In this document: positions 21,869 to 33,283 of the stretch, in pieces
Layout of the letters: the number at the start of each line of letters is the position of its first letter
Numbering within the stretch: position 1 is the first letter of the stretch
Assembly (NCBI GenBank): GCA_011799875.1
Contig: CM022303.1
Span: 545,493,368-545,557,367 of the forward strand
Reading direction: 5' to 3'
DNA length: 64,000 nt
Source of the DNA: Thinopyrum elongatum
Taxonomy: Eukaryota > Streptophyta > Magnoliopsida > Poales > Poaceae
Program-made: the position numbers and the translations under genes
Notes under the pieces: generated by a model
What the model was told of the DNA's origin: nothing
The model's database searches: none
The model's input: the letters and a program-made list of their open reading frames with translations, nothing else

Positions 21869-23832
21869 ATGGAGACGAGGATGGAGATCTAGCCCTGTGC
21901 CCCGAGCACCAAGAGGTCGAGGCTTGCGCCACCGACGACGCCCTCCTATGGGGGTTTGGCGGTGGCGGTAGCGGCCAGAAGCGGCGGCAGCCCGCCCACT
22001 GGTTCCGAGGAGCACAAAGAGGAGTCTGGTCCGGACCGCATCAGCGACCTCCCGCACGCCATGCTCGGTGAGATCATCTCCTATCTCTCCACTAAGGAGG
22101 GCATCCGCACTCAAATCCTCGCAACTCGTTGGCGCCCTCTATGGCGCACCTCTCCTCTGAATCTGGACTGTCGTGAGATCCCTCTCGCTCGAGTTTTTAA
22201 CCCCCTAGAAAAAGTAGATTTCGAGTTGATCACTGCGTACTCCGCCACACCGGAGGAGCTCATCCGCATAGCGTACACTGGAACTTTTTTAGTGGAGAAC
22301 CTATCGGTGATGATGATTCAAACCTTCCAGAGGCCATCCTCTCTAGCCATGAGGGCGCAGTTCACCGCCTCTGCATACCAGCACACTACTTCCAGTGTAG
22401 ACCCTCGACCGTCGACGCCTGGCTTGAATCCCCTAGATTGAACAATCTCCAGGTGCTTGAGTTTTACTACCTGTTCCCATCATTTATGAGACAATGTGAC
22501 ATACTACCATTCTCATGCCCTTCGCTTATGCCATCACCACCGGCGTTCAACCCTCGGATTTCCTCCTCTCTCCACACCGTCACCTTTGCTCTTTGCAAGA
22601 TACCAGACAATTATGTATGGGCGCTTAAACTACCACTGCTCAGAAGACTCTCGCTTGTGGATGTTGATATATTAGACGTCTCGTTACAAAGCATAATCCA
22701 CTATAGTAGTTGCCCTGCACTCAAATGCCTGCTGCTTGTTTAGACAATCAAGAACCATTGCATCAGAATAAACTCACCTAACCTTATAAGCATTGGCATT
22801 CATGGTCACTATGGGAAAGTTGTTATAGAGGAAACCTCCTCACTTCAACGGTTGCTTTGTGATGATCATAGCAAGAACTTGCGGATAGTAATCATCTCTG
22901 CACCTAAATTGGAGGTCATGGGCAAATTATCTGATATTTTTGATGAATCCAGCATCGCGCGTCACCGTATAGTCATTCAGGTATTGACTTTCCACAATAC
23001 TTTCGCTATATTCATTCGAACAAACAAGTTCCATGTAATCCAACCTTTATTCTAGTAATGTTATGTTTTATTCTACATGAAGTGTTTGCCGACAGTCAGC
23101 ACATCCACAGCGGTTCAATCTGTCAAGACGTTGCTTATCAACATGGATTATAATCTAGACGCAGTCGCTGCCTTGGTGCAATGCTTTCGAAGCTTGGAAA
23201 ACTTGTATATCGAGGTGATCATTCTCACACACATTGAAAACACATACCATGCATGCTGTACTACTCCATCCATCTAAAAAGACGTGTCTTACATTTGTAT
23301 GCAATGGACAAAGATGTATATAGTCATGTACTAGTATTAGACACATCCGTGTCTAGACAAAACTAAAAAACTTTTACCAGAACGGAGGTAATAGAATTAA
23401 TCCTTCACTTGCTCTTTCAATAGAATCTCTCTTTACAGACCTTAAGCATTTTAAATCTTCATGTTTAGTTAGGGAGGAGTCTCTAATGAAGAAAGTCTTA
23501 CGAATGAGCATTCTCGTGAGCACCATCACGACGTTCGTTTGAAGTTAGTGATGCTGGAAGGCTATGTACAATGCGAGAAAAGCATTGAATTTGCGACATT
23601 CTTTATTCTCAACGCAAGACAGCTGGAGACTATCAGGCTTAAGTTTCTTTTTCACGAAGACTTCACGGAAGGATTTTACAAACAGCAACAAGAGGTGCTT
23701 CAATGGGACAAAAAGGCTTCTAAACATGCTTGCCTTAGGTTGTCGCCAAGTTGCGAACACAAGCACTTGGATTTAAGACACGCACACGTTGAGCACCTGG
23801 ATTTAACAGATCCATTCACTTGTAAGTGCTGA
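21869..23832 (+). pseudogene. F-box/FBD-LRR gene 4 with early stop, frameshift and second stop
   Basis: ATG at 21869 (METRMEI), then TAG at codon 8 (21890-21892) where gene 2 has Trp. The frame continues through the F-box ([20 protein letters not shown], about 22042-22101) and [14 protein letters not shown] one-base shift between about 22286 and 22310 moves the family sequence ([17 protein letters not shown]) to another frame. After LKCLLLV a TAG occurs at 22741-22743, then RINSPNLISIGI and ISAPKLEVMG follow. Exon 1 ends at 22980 before GTATTG. Exon 2 is 23083-23214 (SVKTLLINMDYNLDAV...LYIE). Exon 3 is 23473-23832, an FBD domain (VMLEGYVQCEK, IEFATFFILN, HLDLTDPFTCKC) ending TGA. Three lesions make it a pseudogene. 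Its leader is split from its upstream region by retrotransposon 1. Confidence 0.88.
23260..23392. mobile_element. Stowaway-like MITE in the last intron of F-box gene 4
   Basis: Begins 'ctactccatccatctaaa' and ends 'ttaccagaacggaggta', about 133 bp, imperfect inverted ends. It lies between exons 2 and 3 directly after 'cataccatgcatgc', the same position as the elements in genes 1 and 3. Confidence 0.75.
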
Positions 23833-24071
23833 AAATAGTGCTGGAGTTGCATGTTGCTGCCACTTTCCAGTTTGGGTTTTACGTAGGCGTGGTGAAACAA
23901 TGCCTGTACCTTTTGCTCAATCTGTAACCTTGTTAACAACATTGTTATTGTGCTGTGCACCCACGAAGGAGCTTGCAACTGCTAAAATCAAACTAATTTG
24001 TCTCCTTTTATCTCGGTGCAACAACATTTTATACTCTCAAGCCCTGTGCAGTAAGCAAAAACATTTTACTC

Positions 24072-24284
24072 CTCGCCGAGTGATCTCACCAAGGATAGCG
24101 TCCCGGAGATCACCGGTGCGGTCCGGACGAGATTCTTCTTTGTCTTCCTCAGGTCCGGGGGGAGGGGCTTGCCGATTCTCGCCGCTTCAACCACCAGCAC
24201 ACAACCCCAGAGGAAGGCGTTGCCGATTCACAGGAGCCTCGATATCCTGGTACTAGGAACACCAGACTTGATCTCCGTCTCCAT
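24072..24284 (-). pseudogene. Truncated 5' relic of another F-box/FBD gene
   Basis: On the minus strand from 24284 the sequence reads METEIKSGVPST, then the Pro-rich head with small indels, and then DRTGDLRDAILGEIT, a decayed F-box start. It ends abruptly at about 24072 ('tcggcgaggag'). No downstream LRR or FBD exons follow. Its upstream side (24285-24350) matches the flanks of genes 2 and 4 ('gggttcgcgctgc', 'gtcttcactgcgcaca'). Confidence 0.7.
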
Positions 24285-24340
24285 TGTTGGGTTCGCGCTG
24301 CTTCCTAGTAGGGCTGTGTGCGGTGGATCCAGATAGAGAG

Positions 24341-26410
24341 TTAGGTTAGGTCTTCACTGCGCACATCCAAAAAACACAAGAGCTTAACCGAGGAGGAGAC
24401 ATAGTGCAGGGACACAACTACAGATGCCTGTGTGTGTATGGCAGGTAGATACGAGAAGCAATGTTCTACCTGCAACACAGGCACGGGTCTACATGTAATG
24501 TGTGCATGACAGGTAGATACAAGAGGCACTGATGTACGTGCAACAAAGGCCCCGTTATACATACATCGTGCTTCTCTCTATTGCAAAAATCAATCTACTT
24601 TATGTCTTTTTATCTTTCTGCCACAACATTTTATAGTCCCCACGCCTGAACAAAGGCGCAAAACTCCACATTTGACACAGCAGTGAATCATTCACACTGC
24701 TCTGAATGTGCTCTTTCTGCAGCAAGAAGATAACCAGAAGCCATGCATCCGAGTAAGCAAAAACATTTCTACCTCCACCAAATGACCTCGGTCGTTCATC
24801 CAGTTCACACAGAGGTCATCGAAGAGAGACAGTAGCGTCAGACCACGACAGACGCACGGTTTTACAGTTTCAAGACGCATGGTTTTGGCTGACGCATTCA
24901 TTGTCAGAGGCAAGACCGTTGCGTCACGAGAGGCACGACCATACATGCAGAATAAGGACGGCCGTGTCTCTGTTCTCGAAAATGGAGAGGTCGCTCGTTC
25001 ACTACACACAAAGAGGCACACTTTTATTCGTGCATTTCCACAGGACTGGGGACTATGACATGCGTTCATTACAGAAGAACGGCCGTGAGAACAGGCGAGG
25101 CATGATAACGAAGAGAGACACGGTTATACGTTCCCCAGAAGTACGACCCTGATTCTTTGTTTCAAATGTCTCCATGCAATGACGGTGGGCACGACCGTGA
25201 AACCATGAGAGCCATGGTTCAACACTTAGCAGTGCCATGGTCGTGGTTGTCTATGCTTTAGTTCTTTTCATCTCTCTGTGTCCCAGCAGAGAGGCATGGT
25301 TCTATTCTTACAACATCCACGTTGAGAAAGCAATGGCTGCAGAAAATTATAAGGAAACCTGTCACTCTTATATTTTTCTCCGCTGAGTAAAGATACCTAA
25401 AGAAGCAAAATGTGTTCTTCTTAAATTTGTTTTGTTTCTATAACTGCACCAAATTAACTTACAAGCCGTTTGTATAACCACAACACGAGAAAAACACAAG
25501 AGGATAACTAGGGAGGGGAGACAGTGCAAGCACTCAACTGCAGCTGCCTCTGTGTGTATGGCAGGTACATACAAGAAGCGCTACTCTACCTGCAACACAA
25601 GCACAGTTCTACATGCATTATGTGCAACACAGGTACATTCCATGTTTCAAATGTTTCCGTGCAACGACGGTGGGCGTGACCATGAATACGTGAGAGTCAT
25701 GGTTCAACACTTAGCAGTGCCATGGTCATGGCTATCTATACTTCAGTTCTTTTCATCTCTCTGTGTCCCAGTAGAGAGGCATGGTTCTATTCTTACAACA
25801 TCCACGTTGAGGAAGCAACGGCTGTGGAAAATTATAAGGAAACCTGTTGCTCTTATATTTTTCTCCGCTGAGTAAAAATACCTAAAGAAGCAAAATGTGT
25901 TCTTCTTAAATTTGTTTTGTTTCTATAACTGCACCAAATTAATTTACAAGCCGTTTTTATAACCATAGCACGAGAAAAACACAACAGGTTAACTGGGGAG
26001 GAGAGACAGTGTAGGGACTCAACTGCAGCTGCCTCTGTGTGTATGGCAGGTACATACGAGAAGCGCTGCTCTACCTGCAACATAGGCATGGTTCTACATG
26101 CATTGTGTGCATGACAGGTACATACGAGAGGCACTGTTGTACATGCAACACAGGCATGGTTATACATACATCGTGCTTCTCTCTCTCTATTGCAAAAATC
26201 ATTCTACTTTATGTCTTTTTATCTTGGTGCCACAACATTTTATAGTCCTCAAGCCTGTACAAAGCCGCAAAACTTCCCATTTGACACAGCAGTAGATTAG
26301 AATAAGGACGGTCGTGCCTCTGTTCTCGAAAATGGAGAGGTCGCTCGTTCACTACAGACAAAGAGGCACACGCTTTTTCGTACATTTCCACAGGACTGGG
26401 GACTATGACA
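24341..26410. repeat. Duplicated F-box upstream flanks made of short repeats
   Basis: Blocks are repeated in this stretch. 24410-24640 matches 26030-26250 ('tgtgtatggcaggta', 'tacatacatcgtgcttctc', 'tttatgtctttttatct'). 25345-25515 matches 25828-26000 and also 51770-51915 ('gaagcaaaatgtgttcttc', 'tataactgcaccaa'). 24950-25055 matches 26300-26405 ('ctcgaaaatggagaggtcg'). 25080-25340 matches 51490-51770. The words 'gaggcacgg' and 'gtcgtgcctct' recur. The second set lies upstream of F-box gene 3, so these are flank duplicates that travelled with F-box copies. No gene is supported. Confidence 0.7.
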
Positions 26411-26622
26411 TGTTGTAGCATCAACATAAAAAGACATAAAACTAGATTGATTTTAGCAGTTGGGAGCTCCTTCATGGCTGCACACACCACAAAAACAAAC
26501 AAGCCTACACACAGTGCGAAGACTACAACGGTTGTTTGATAATGTTTACACAAAACCCGAGCTCAAAAGATCTCAATAACAAATAACTCCATAAGCTTGA
26601 ACAACTAACCCTAGACCTGATT

Positions 26623-28518
26623 TCAGCATCCACATCTAAATGGATCCGTCAAATCCAGATATTCAACACTCCTATTTTTTAAATCCGAACACGCATGGCT
26701 GCAACTTGATGATAATCTAAGACGAGCGCATTTAGAAGCCTTTTTGTCCCACTTAAGAACCCTTTGTTGCTCTTTGTAAAATACTTCCGTGAACTCTGTG
26801 GGAGGGGAGAGAAACTTAATGTTGATGGTCTCCAGCTCCTTTACACTCAGAACCAAGAACATCGCAAATTCAATGTTTCTCCGGGAGGGATCATAATCTT
26901 CCAGCGTTACTGTCTTCAGACAAATGTCATGATGTTTCAGAAACTGCCGGTGCTTACAACGCCATTTGTTTTTTCACCATAACAAGTCAATCGTCCCTAA
27001 AATATTCATGAAGATTGAAAATACTTTGCGTCTATAGAAAGAGATAGAGTCCATCGAAAGAGCAAATGAAACAATTAATTCTACCACCTCCGTAACAAAA
27101 AGTTTGACATAGACTTGTCTAGATATGGATGTATCCAACAATAAATCATGTGTAGATACAGGTGCATTCATTCCAGTCAAATTTAAGGCAAGCTTTTTGA
27201 GATGGAAGGAGTACTACAGTATACACATTTCTGAAGACCATCACGTCGACAAACAAGTTCTCCAGTTTTGGAAAAAATTGCAACAAGCGAACGACGAAGT
27301 CCACTTTATAATACATGTAGATAAGCAAGGTCTTGATAGATTGCCGCATTGTTGTTAGACTGGCTGCCCCCAAACGCTTCATGAAAATTAACAGAAGATG
27401 GATCATAAAACTAATAGAATAAAGGTTGGATGACATAAAACTTGTTTCCTCTCAAACAAAATGCAGCTGGAAGTATTGTGAAAACTCAGTACCCCAAGAC
27501 ATGTGAGACCACACGCATCCAGTTCAGGTGCAGAGACACCGGTTACCTCCAAGTCCTCACTCTGCATGAAGCATAGAACATAGATCGTCAAATTAATAGA
27601 ACAAAGATCGAAACAAGTGCAGCTGAAAGTATCATGGAAAGTAAATACCTCAAGACATGTGGAGGCAGACAGGAACACGAATTCACCCAGTGTCTCTAGT
27701 TTAGGGGCAGAGATGATGGTTATCACCGAGTCGTCGACCTGAATATCGTGGATCAACCGTTGAAGCGAAGGGGCATCCTCAATAATGAGTTCGCCGTGTG
27801 CACAACAAATGCCGATGCTTACAAGGTTACACGAGTTTATTGTGATGCAACGACCTCCTCTACTGCCAACAAGCAGCAGGGACTCAAGTGCAGGACAACT
27901 AGAGTGGATTATGCTTTGCAGTGAGATGTCTGATATATCAACTTCCACAAGCGAAAGTCTCTTGAGCAGTGGTAGCTTAAGCGTCCATACATAATTGTCT
28001 GGTATTTGGCAAAGAGCAAAGGTGACACTGTGCAGTGAGGAGGAAAACCGAAACACGGACATCAGTGTTGAGGGCGTAGATGAAGTGCATTCATCCAGTA
28101 GTGTGACCTCTTGTTTCAGGAATCGTGTGAACAAGTAGTAGAACTCAAGAACCTAGAGGTTATTCATCTTTGGGGATTCGAGCCAGGCATCAACGGTGGA
28201 GGGTCTGCACTGTAGGTAGCACGCCGGCACGGCGAGGCGGTTAACCGAGCCCTCACGGCCAGACAGGATGGACTTCGGAAGACTGACAACATCATCGAGA
28301 GATTTTCGAGAGCGCCAAGTTTCGAAGTAGCATTTGCGGACGCACTCCTCGGTGAAGACGGACAACTTAGAGATGACCTCAATATGAACTGTTTCTCCAT
28401 CGTTAAAAAGACGAGCGGCAGAGATCTCGCAGTAGTCGAGATTCAGAGGAGCAGTGCGCCATAAAGGACGCCACCGACGTGCGAGGATTTGAGTACGGAT
28501 GCCTTCCTTGGTGGGGAG
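26623..28518 (-). pseudogene. F-box/FBD-LRR gene 3, 3' portion (copy A side)
   Basis: This is the part of gene 3 left of the composite insertion. Exon 1 resumes at 28518 with [19 protein letters not shown], in frame with the 5' piece at 50637-50402. It runs through LRR-like segments ([37 protein letters not shown]) to a GTATTT donor at about 27649. A TAG at about 28157-28155 (MNNL*VLEF) interrupts it; the duplicate at 38429-39483 has CAG there, so this stop arose after duplication. A small extra exon-like block (about 27563-27493, DLEVTGVSAPELDACG) resembles the preceding segment. Later exons are about 27383-27247 (SIKTLLIYMYYKVDF) and about 26985-26623 (FBD: ICLKTVTLEDY, NIEFAMFLVL, YLDLTDPFRC, TGA). 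The gene is split and not functional. Confidence 0.85.
27085..27216. mobile_element. Stowaway-like MITE in the last intron of F-box gene 3
   Basis: Ends 'cacctccgtaacaaaaag' and 'ctttttgagatggaagga' are inverted repeats about 130 bp apart. It occupies the same intron position as the elements in genes 1 and 4. Confidence 0.75.
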
Positions 28519-30072
28519 TCATACGTCTCCAACGTATCTATAATTTTTTATTGTTCCATGCTTTTATATTATCTGTTTTGGATGTTTTATATGCATTAAT
28601 ATGCTATTTTATATTATTTTTGGGACTAACCTATTAACCTAGTGCCTAGTGCTAGTTTCTATTTTTCCTTGTTTTGACTTTTACAAAAAGGAATACCAAA
28701 CGGAATAAAACTTTACAGTGATTTTTCTTGGACCAGTAGAAAACCACGAGACTTGGAGAGGAGGCCAGAAGACCTACGAGGCGGCCACAAGCCGTGGGGG
28801 CGCCCCTGGGGCGCGCCCCTAGGGCTTGTGGGCCCCGCGGAGACAGGCGCACCCCTAGGGCTTATGGGCCCCGTGGAGACCTTCCAACCCTAATCTTCGC
28901 ACTATAAATCCTGAAATATTCCCCCTATACCAAAGGGCACAACAAAAATACTTTTCCGCCGCCGCAAGCTTCTGTTCCCATGAGATCCCGTCTTGGGGCC
29001 CTTTCCGGCACTCCGCCAGAGGGGGATTCAATAAAGGAGGGCCTCTACACCAACCTTGCTGCCCTTCCGATGATGTGTGAGTTATTTACCACAGACCTAC
29101 GGGTCCATAGCTAGTGTCTAGATGGCTTCTTCTCTCTCCTTGATCTTCAATACAATGTTCTCCTCGGTGTTCTTGGGGATCTATTTTATGTAATCTTCTT
29201 TTGCGGTGCGTTTGTTGAGATCCGATGAATTGTGGATTTATGATCTGATTATCTATGAATATTATTTGAGTCTTCTCTGAACTCTTTTATGCATGATTGA
29301 GATAGCTTTGTATTTCTCTCCGATCTATCGATTTGGTTTGGCCAACTAGATTGATTTTTCTTGCAATTGGAGAGGTGCTTTGTGATGGGTTCAATCTTGC
29401 GGTGTCCTCACCCAGTGATGGAAGGGGTAGCGAGGCACGTATTGTATTGTTGCCATTAAGGATAAAAAGATGGGGTTTATATCATATTGCTTGAGTTTAT
29501 CCCTCAACATCATGTCATCTTGCTTAAGCCGTTACTCTGTTCTTATGAACTAAATACTCTAGATGCAGGCAGGAGTCGATCGATGTGTGGAGTAATAGTA
29601 GTAGATGCAGAATCATTTAGGTCTACTTGTCACGGACGTGATGCCTATATTGATGATCATTGCCTTAGATGTCTTCATAATTATGCGCTTTTCTATTAAT
29701 TGCTAAACAGTAATTTGTTTACCCACCATATGCTTTCTTCAAGAGAGAAGCCTCTAGTGAAACCTATGCCCCCCAGGTCTATTTTCCATCATATATTTTC
29801 AGATCTATAAACCAAAAAACCCAAAAATACCTTGCTGCAATTTATTTATATTTACTTTATTTTACTCTTTTACTTATCTTTTATACCTATCTCTATTAGA
29901 TCTCACTCTTGTTCGTGACCGTGAAGGGATTGACAACCCCTTTTTCGCGTTGTGTGCAAGTGTTTGTTAGTTTGTGCAGGTGCATATATTGGAGACTTGC
30001 TTGTGCCTCCTACTGGATTGATACCTTGGTTCTTAACTGAGGTAAATACTTATCTCTACTTTGCTGCATCAC
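28519..30072 (+). repeat. 5' LTR, copy A, lacking its last 46 bp
   Basis: Matches the LTR at 33284-34342 plus 49882-50401, but after 'gctgcatcac' (30072) it diverges. The final 46 bases present in the 3' LTR ('cctttcctcttcaaggg' to 'gtagca') and the primer-binding site are absent. It contains an extra GC-rich duplication near 28795-28872 ('ccctagggcttgtgggcccc', then 'ccctagggcttatgggcccc') not seen in the 3' LTR. Confidence 0.85.
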
Positions 30073-30160
30073 TAATTATAATTATTTTATTAGTACTCTG
30101 ATATCTCCCGCCACTAGTGCGGAATCTTATTAAATTAATGCCGCTTTTTTGAATCTTGTT

Positions 30161-31705
30161 ATGAAAGATCAATTTTCTGGTAGTCCTAATGAAGATGCTG
30201 CATCCCATCTAAATACTTTTGTTGAGTTGTGTGATATGCAAAATAAAAAAGATGTGGATAATGATATTGTTAAATTGAAGCTATTTCCGTTCTCACTACG
30301 AGATCGTGCTAAAACTTGGTTTTCTTCTTTGCCTAAAAATAGTATTGATTCAAGGAACAAGTGTAAAGATGCTTTTATTTCCAAGTATTTTTGTCCTGCT
30401 AAGATCATCTCCCTTAGGAACGATATAGTGAATTTTAAGCAACTTGATCATGAACATGTTGCACAATCTTGGGAAAGGATGAAATTGATGATAAGAAATT
30501 TCCCTACTCATGGTTTAAGTTTATGGATGATCATACAATTTTTTTATGCCGGATTGAATTTTGCATCTAGAAATCTTTTAGATTCTGTTGCGGGAGGTAC
30601 TTTTATGGAAATCACATTAGGATAAGCTACTAAATTCCTAGATAATATTATGGCAAATTACTCTCAGTGGCATACTGAAAGATCTTCTACTAGTAAAAAA
30701 GTGCATGCGATTGAAGAAATTAATACTTTGAGTGGAAAGATGGATGAACTTATGAAATTGATTGCTAGTAAGAGTGGTCCTATTGATCCTAATGATATGC
30801 CTTTGTCCACTTTGATTGAGAATAATAATGAATCTATGGATGTGAATTTTGTTGGTAGCAACAATTTTGGTAATAACGCATATAGAGGTAATTTCAACCC
30901 TAGGCCGTTTCCTAGTAATTCCACTAATAATTATGGTAATTTCTACAACAATTCTTATGGAAATTATAATAAAATACCCACTTATCTTGAGAATAATATT
31001 AAAGATTTCATTAATTCTCAAAAGATTTTTAATGCTATGGTAGAAGAAAAACTACTTAAGATTGATGATTTTGCTAGGAACGTTGATAGAATTTCTCATG
31101 AGATTTATTCTTTTAAGATTAGATCTATGCCACCCAAGATTGATATTAATGAGTCTCTGAAAGCTATTAAAATTTCTATTAATGAAAGTAAAGAGAGAAC
31201 CACTAGGATGCGTGCTAAGAGAGATTGGTTTGAAAAATCATGTTCTTCTAGTTTTTGTGATAATAATGATGACGATCTTAAAGTGATTGGTGTGACTCCT
31301 ATTGAATCTTTGTTTGCTAATATAAAACTTGATAAATATGGGACTATAGACGAGTCAACTTTAGCTAGAAGGCGTCCCAATAATTTGGAGGGTGAAGATC
31401 TTAATGAAAAAATTGATAAAAGTGGGATTGGCGAGGTCAAAACTTTAAGCAGTGATGAACCCACTCTTTTGGATTTCAAGAACTTTAATTATGATAATTG
31501 CACTTTAATAGATTTTATTTCCTTGTTGCAATCCATGCTTAATTCACCTCATGCTTATAATCAAAATAAGGCTTTTACTAAACATATTGTTGATGCTATG
31601 ATGAAATCTTTTAAAGAAAAACTTGAGTTGGAAGTTTCAATCCCTAGAAAGCTTTATGATGAGTGGGAACCTACTATTAAAATTAAAATTAAATATTATG
31701 AGTGA
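30161..31705 (+). pseudogene. gag of the Athila-like element, copy A, one nonsense codon
   Basis: From the ATG at 30161 (MKDQFSGSPNEDAASHL) the frame shows the retrotransposon gag fold signature: HLNTFVELCDMQ, KLKLFPFSLRDRAKTWFSSL, FISKYF, QSWERMK and FYAGLN. A TAA at 30623-30625 replaces the GAA present in copy B. The frame then continues from 30626 through an Asn-rich, low-complexity segment to a TGA at 31703-31705. Gag forms the cytoplasmic particle that packages element RNA. Upstream of 30161 the frame holds a TAA, so the N-terminus is probably lost with the primer-site deletion. Confidence 0.8.
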
Positions 31706-32116
31706 AATACTTTGTGTGATTTGGGTGCTAGCGTTTCCACTATTCTGAAAACTTTATGTGATGTGCTACGTTTCTATAAATTTGATGATTGTTCTTTGAA
31801 TTTGCATCTAGCAGATTCCACTATTAAGAAACCTATGGGAAGGATTAATGATGATCTTATTGTTGCAAATAGGAATTATGTGCCTATGGATTTTATTGTG
31901 CTTGATATAGATTGCAATCCTACATGCCCTATTATTCTTGGTAGACCTTTCCTTAGAACGATTGGTGCAATTTTTGATATGAAAGAAGAAAATATTAGAT
32001 TTCAATTTCCGTTAAGGAAGGGCATGGAACACTTTCCAAGAAAGATAATTAATTTTCCATATGAATCTATTATGAGGGCCACTTATGGATTGCATACCAA
32101 AGATGACAATACCTAG
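31706..32116 (+). pseudogene. Aspartic protease domain of the Athila-like element, copy A
   Basis: Continues in the same frame as gag after a TGA (31703-31705). It has the active-site block LCDLGASVSTI (Asp-Leu-Gly-Ala, the form usual in plant Gypsy elements) and the flap/ILG-type block CPIILGRPFLRT, and ends TAG at 32114-32116. There is no reverse transcriptase, RNase H or integrase downstream, so the element depended on another element for mobility. The TGA between gag and protease is shared by both copies. Confidence 0.8.
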
Positions 32117-33283
32117 ATCTATGTGTTATGCCTAGCTAGGGGCGTTAAACAATAGCGCTTGTTGGGAGGCAACCCAATTTTTTATTTTGTGTTTTTGTTC
32201 CTGTTTTCCAATAAATACACATTATTACCTCTGTAGTAATTGTGTTTTAGTGTTTTAATTAGTGTTTGAGCCAAGTAAGACCTTTGGGATGGTCTATGGT
32301 GATAGTTGATTTGATCTTGCTGAAAAACAGAAACTTTTGTGCTCATTGCCAGAAATTTAAAAAATCACAAAAATGTGATTTGGATCTGAATTTTTTACAC
32401 AAGATTTATTTACAAATTTCCTAGGTTATCATAATTTTCAGAATTTTTGGAGTACATAAGTAAACGAAATTTCCAGATTACTATAGACTGTTCTGTTTTT
32501 GATAGATTCTGTTTTGTATGTGTTGTTTGCTTATTTTGATGAATCTATGGGTAGTATCGGGGGGTATGAACCATCGAGAAGTTGGAATACAGTAGATATA
32601 ACACCAATATAAATTTAGAATGAGTTCACAATAGTACCTAAAGTGGTGATTTATTTTATTATACTAACGGATCTTACGAGTTTTTTGTAGCACACCCACT
32701 TAGTTTCCTTTTGAGCTTTCATACACTTATAGCTCTAGTGCATCTGTTGCATGGAAATCCCTGCTCACTTGCATCGATATCAATTGAGGGGCATCTCCAT
32801 AGCCCATTAATTTTCCTAGTTGATGTGAGACTTTCTCCTTCTTTTTGTCTTCTCCACAACCACCATATTCTATTCCACCTAAAGTGCTATATCCATGGCT
32901 CATGCTCATGTATTGCGTGAAAGTTGAAAAAGCTTGAGAACATTAAAAGTATGAAACAATTGCTTGGCTTGTCATCGGGGTTGTGCATGATGAAATAATT
33001 TGTGTGATGAAGATAGAGCATAGCCAGACTTTATGATTTTGTAGGGATAACTTTCTTTGGCCATGATATTTTGAGAAGACATGATTGCTTTATTAGTATG
33101 CTTGAAGTATTATTGTTTTTATGTGAATATTAAACTTTTGTTTTGAATCTTATGGATATGAACATTCATGCCACAATAAATAAAATTACATTAAGAAATA
33201 TGTTAGGTAGCATTTCACATCAAAAATTCTGTTTTAATCATTTACCTACTCGAGGACGAGCAGGAATTAAGCTTGGCGATGCT
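32117..33283 (+). other. Non-coding interior of copy A, shortened by about 1.6 kb
   Basis: No domain is recognisable in any frame. At 32688/32691 ('ttttttgt', then 'ag', then 'cacacccact') copy A skips about 1,624 bases that copy B keeps at 43655-45280. The stretch ends in a purine-rich region and 'ggaattaagcttggcgatgc' just before the 3' LTR. Confidence 0.75.

Noticed and set aside
23155..23346. Minus-strand open frame over the gene 4 intron
   Set aside because: It overlaps exon 2 and a MITE on the opposite strand and has no features of its own.
30638..31479. Minus-strand frames of about 125 codons opposite gag, also at 41604-42445
   Set aside because: AT-rich shadows of the Asn-rich gag segment; present in both copies only because the DNA is duplicated.
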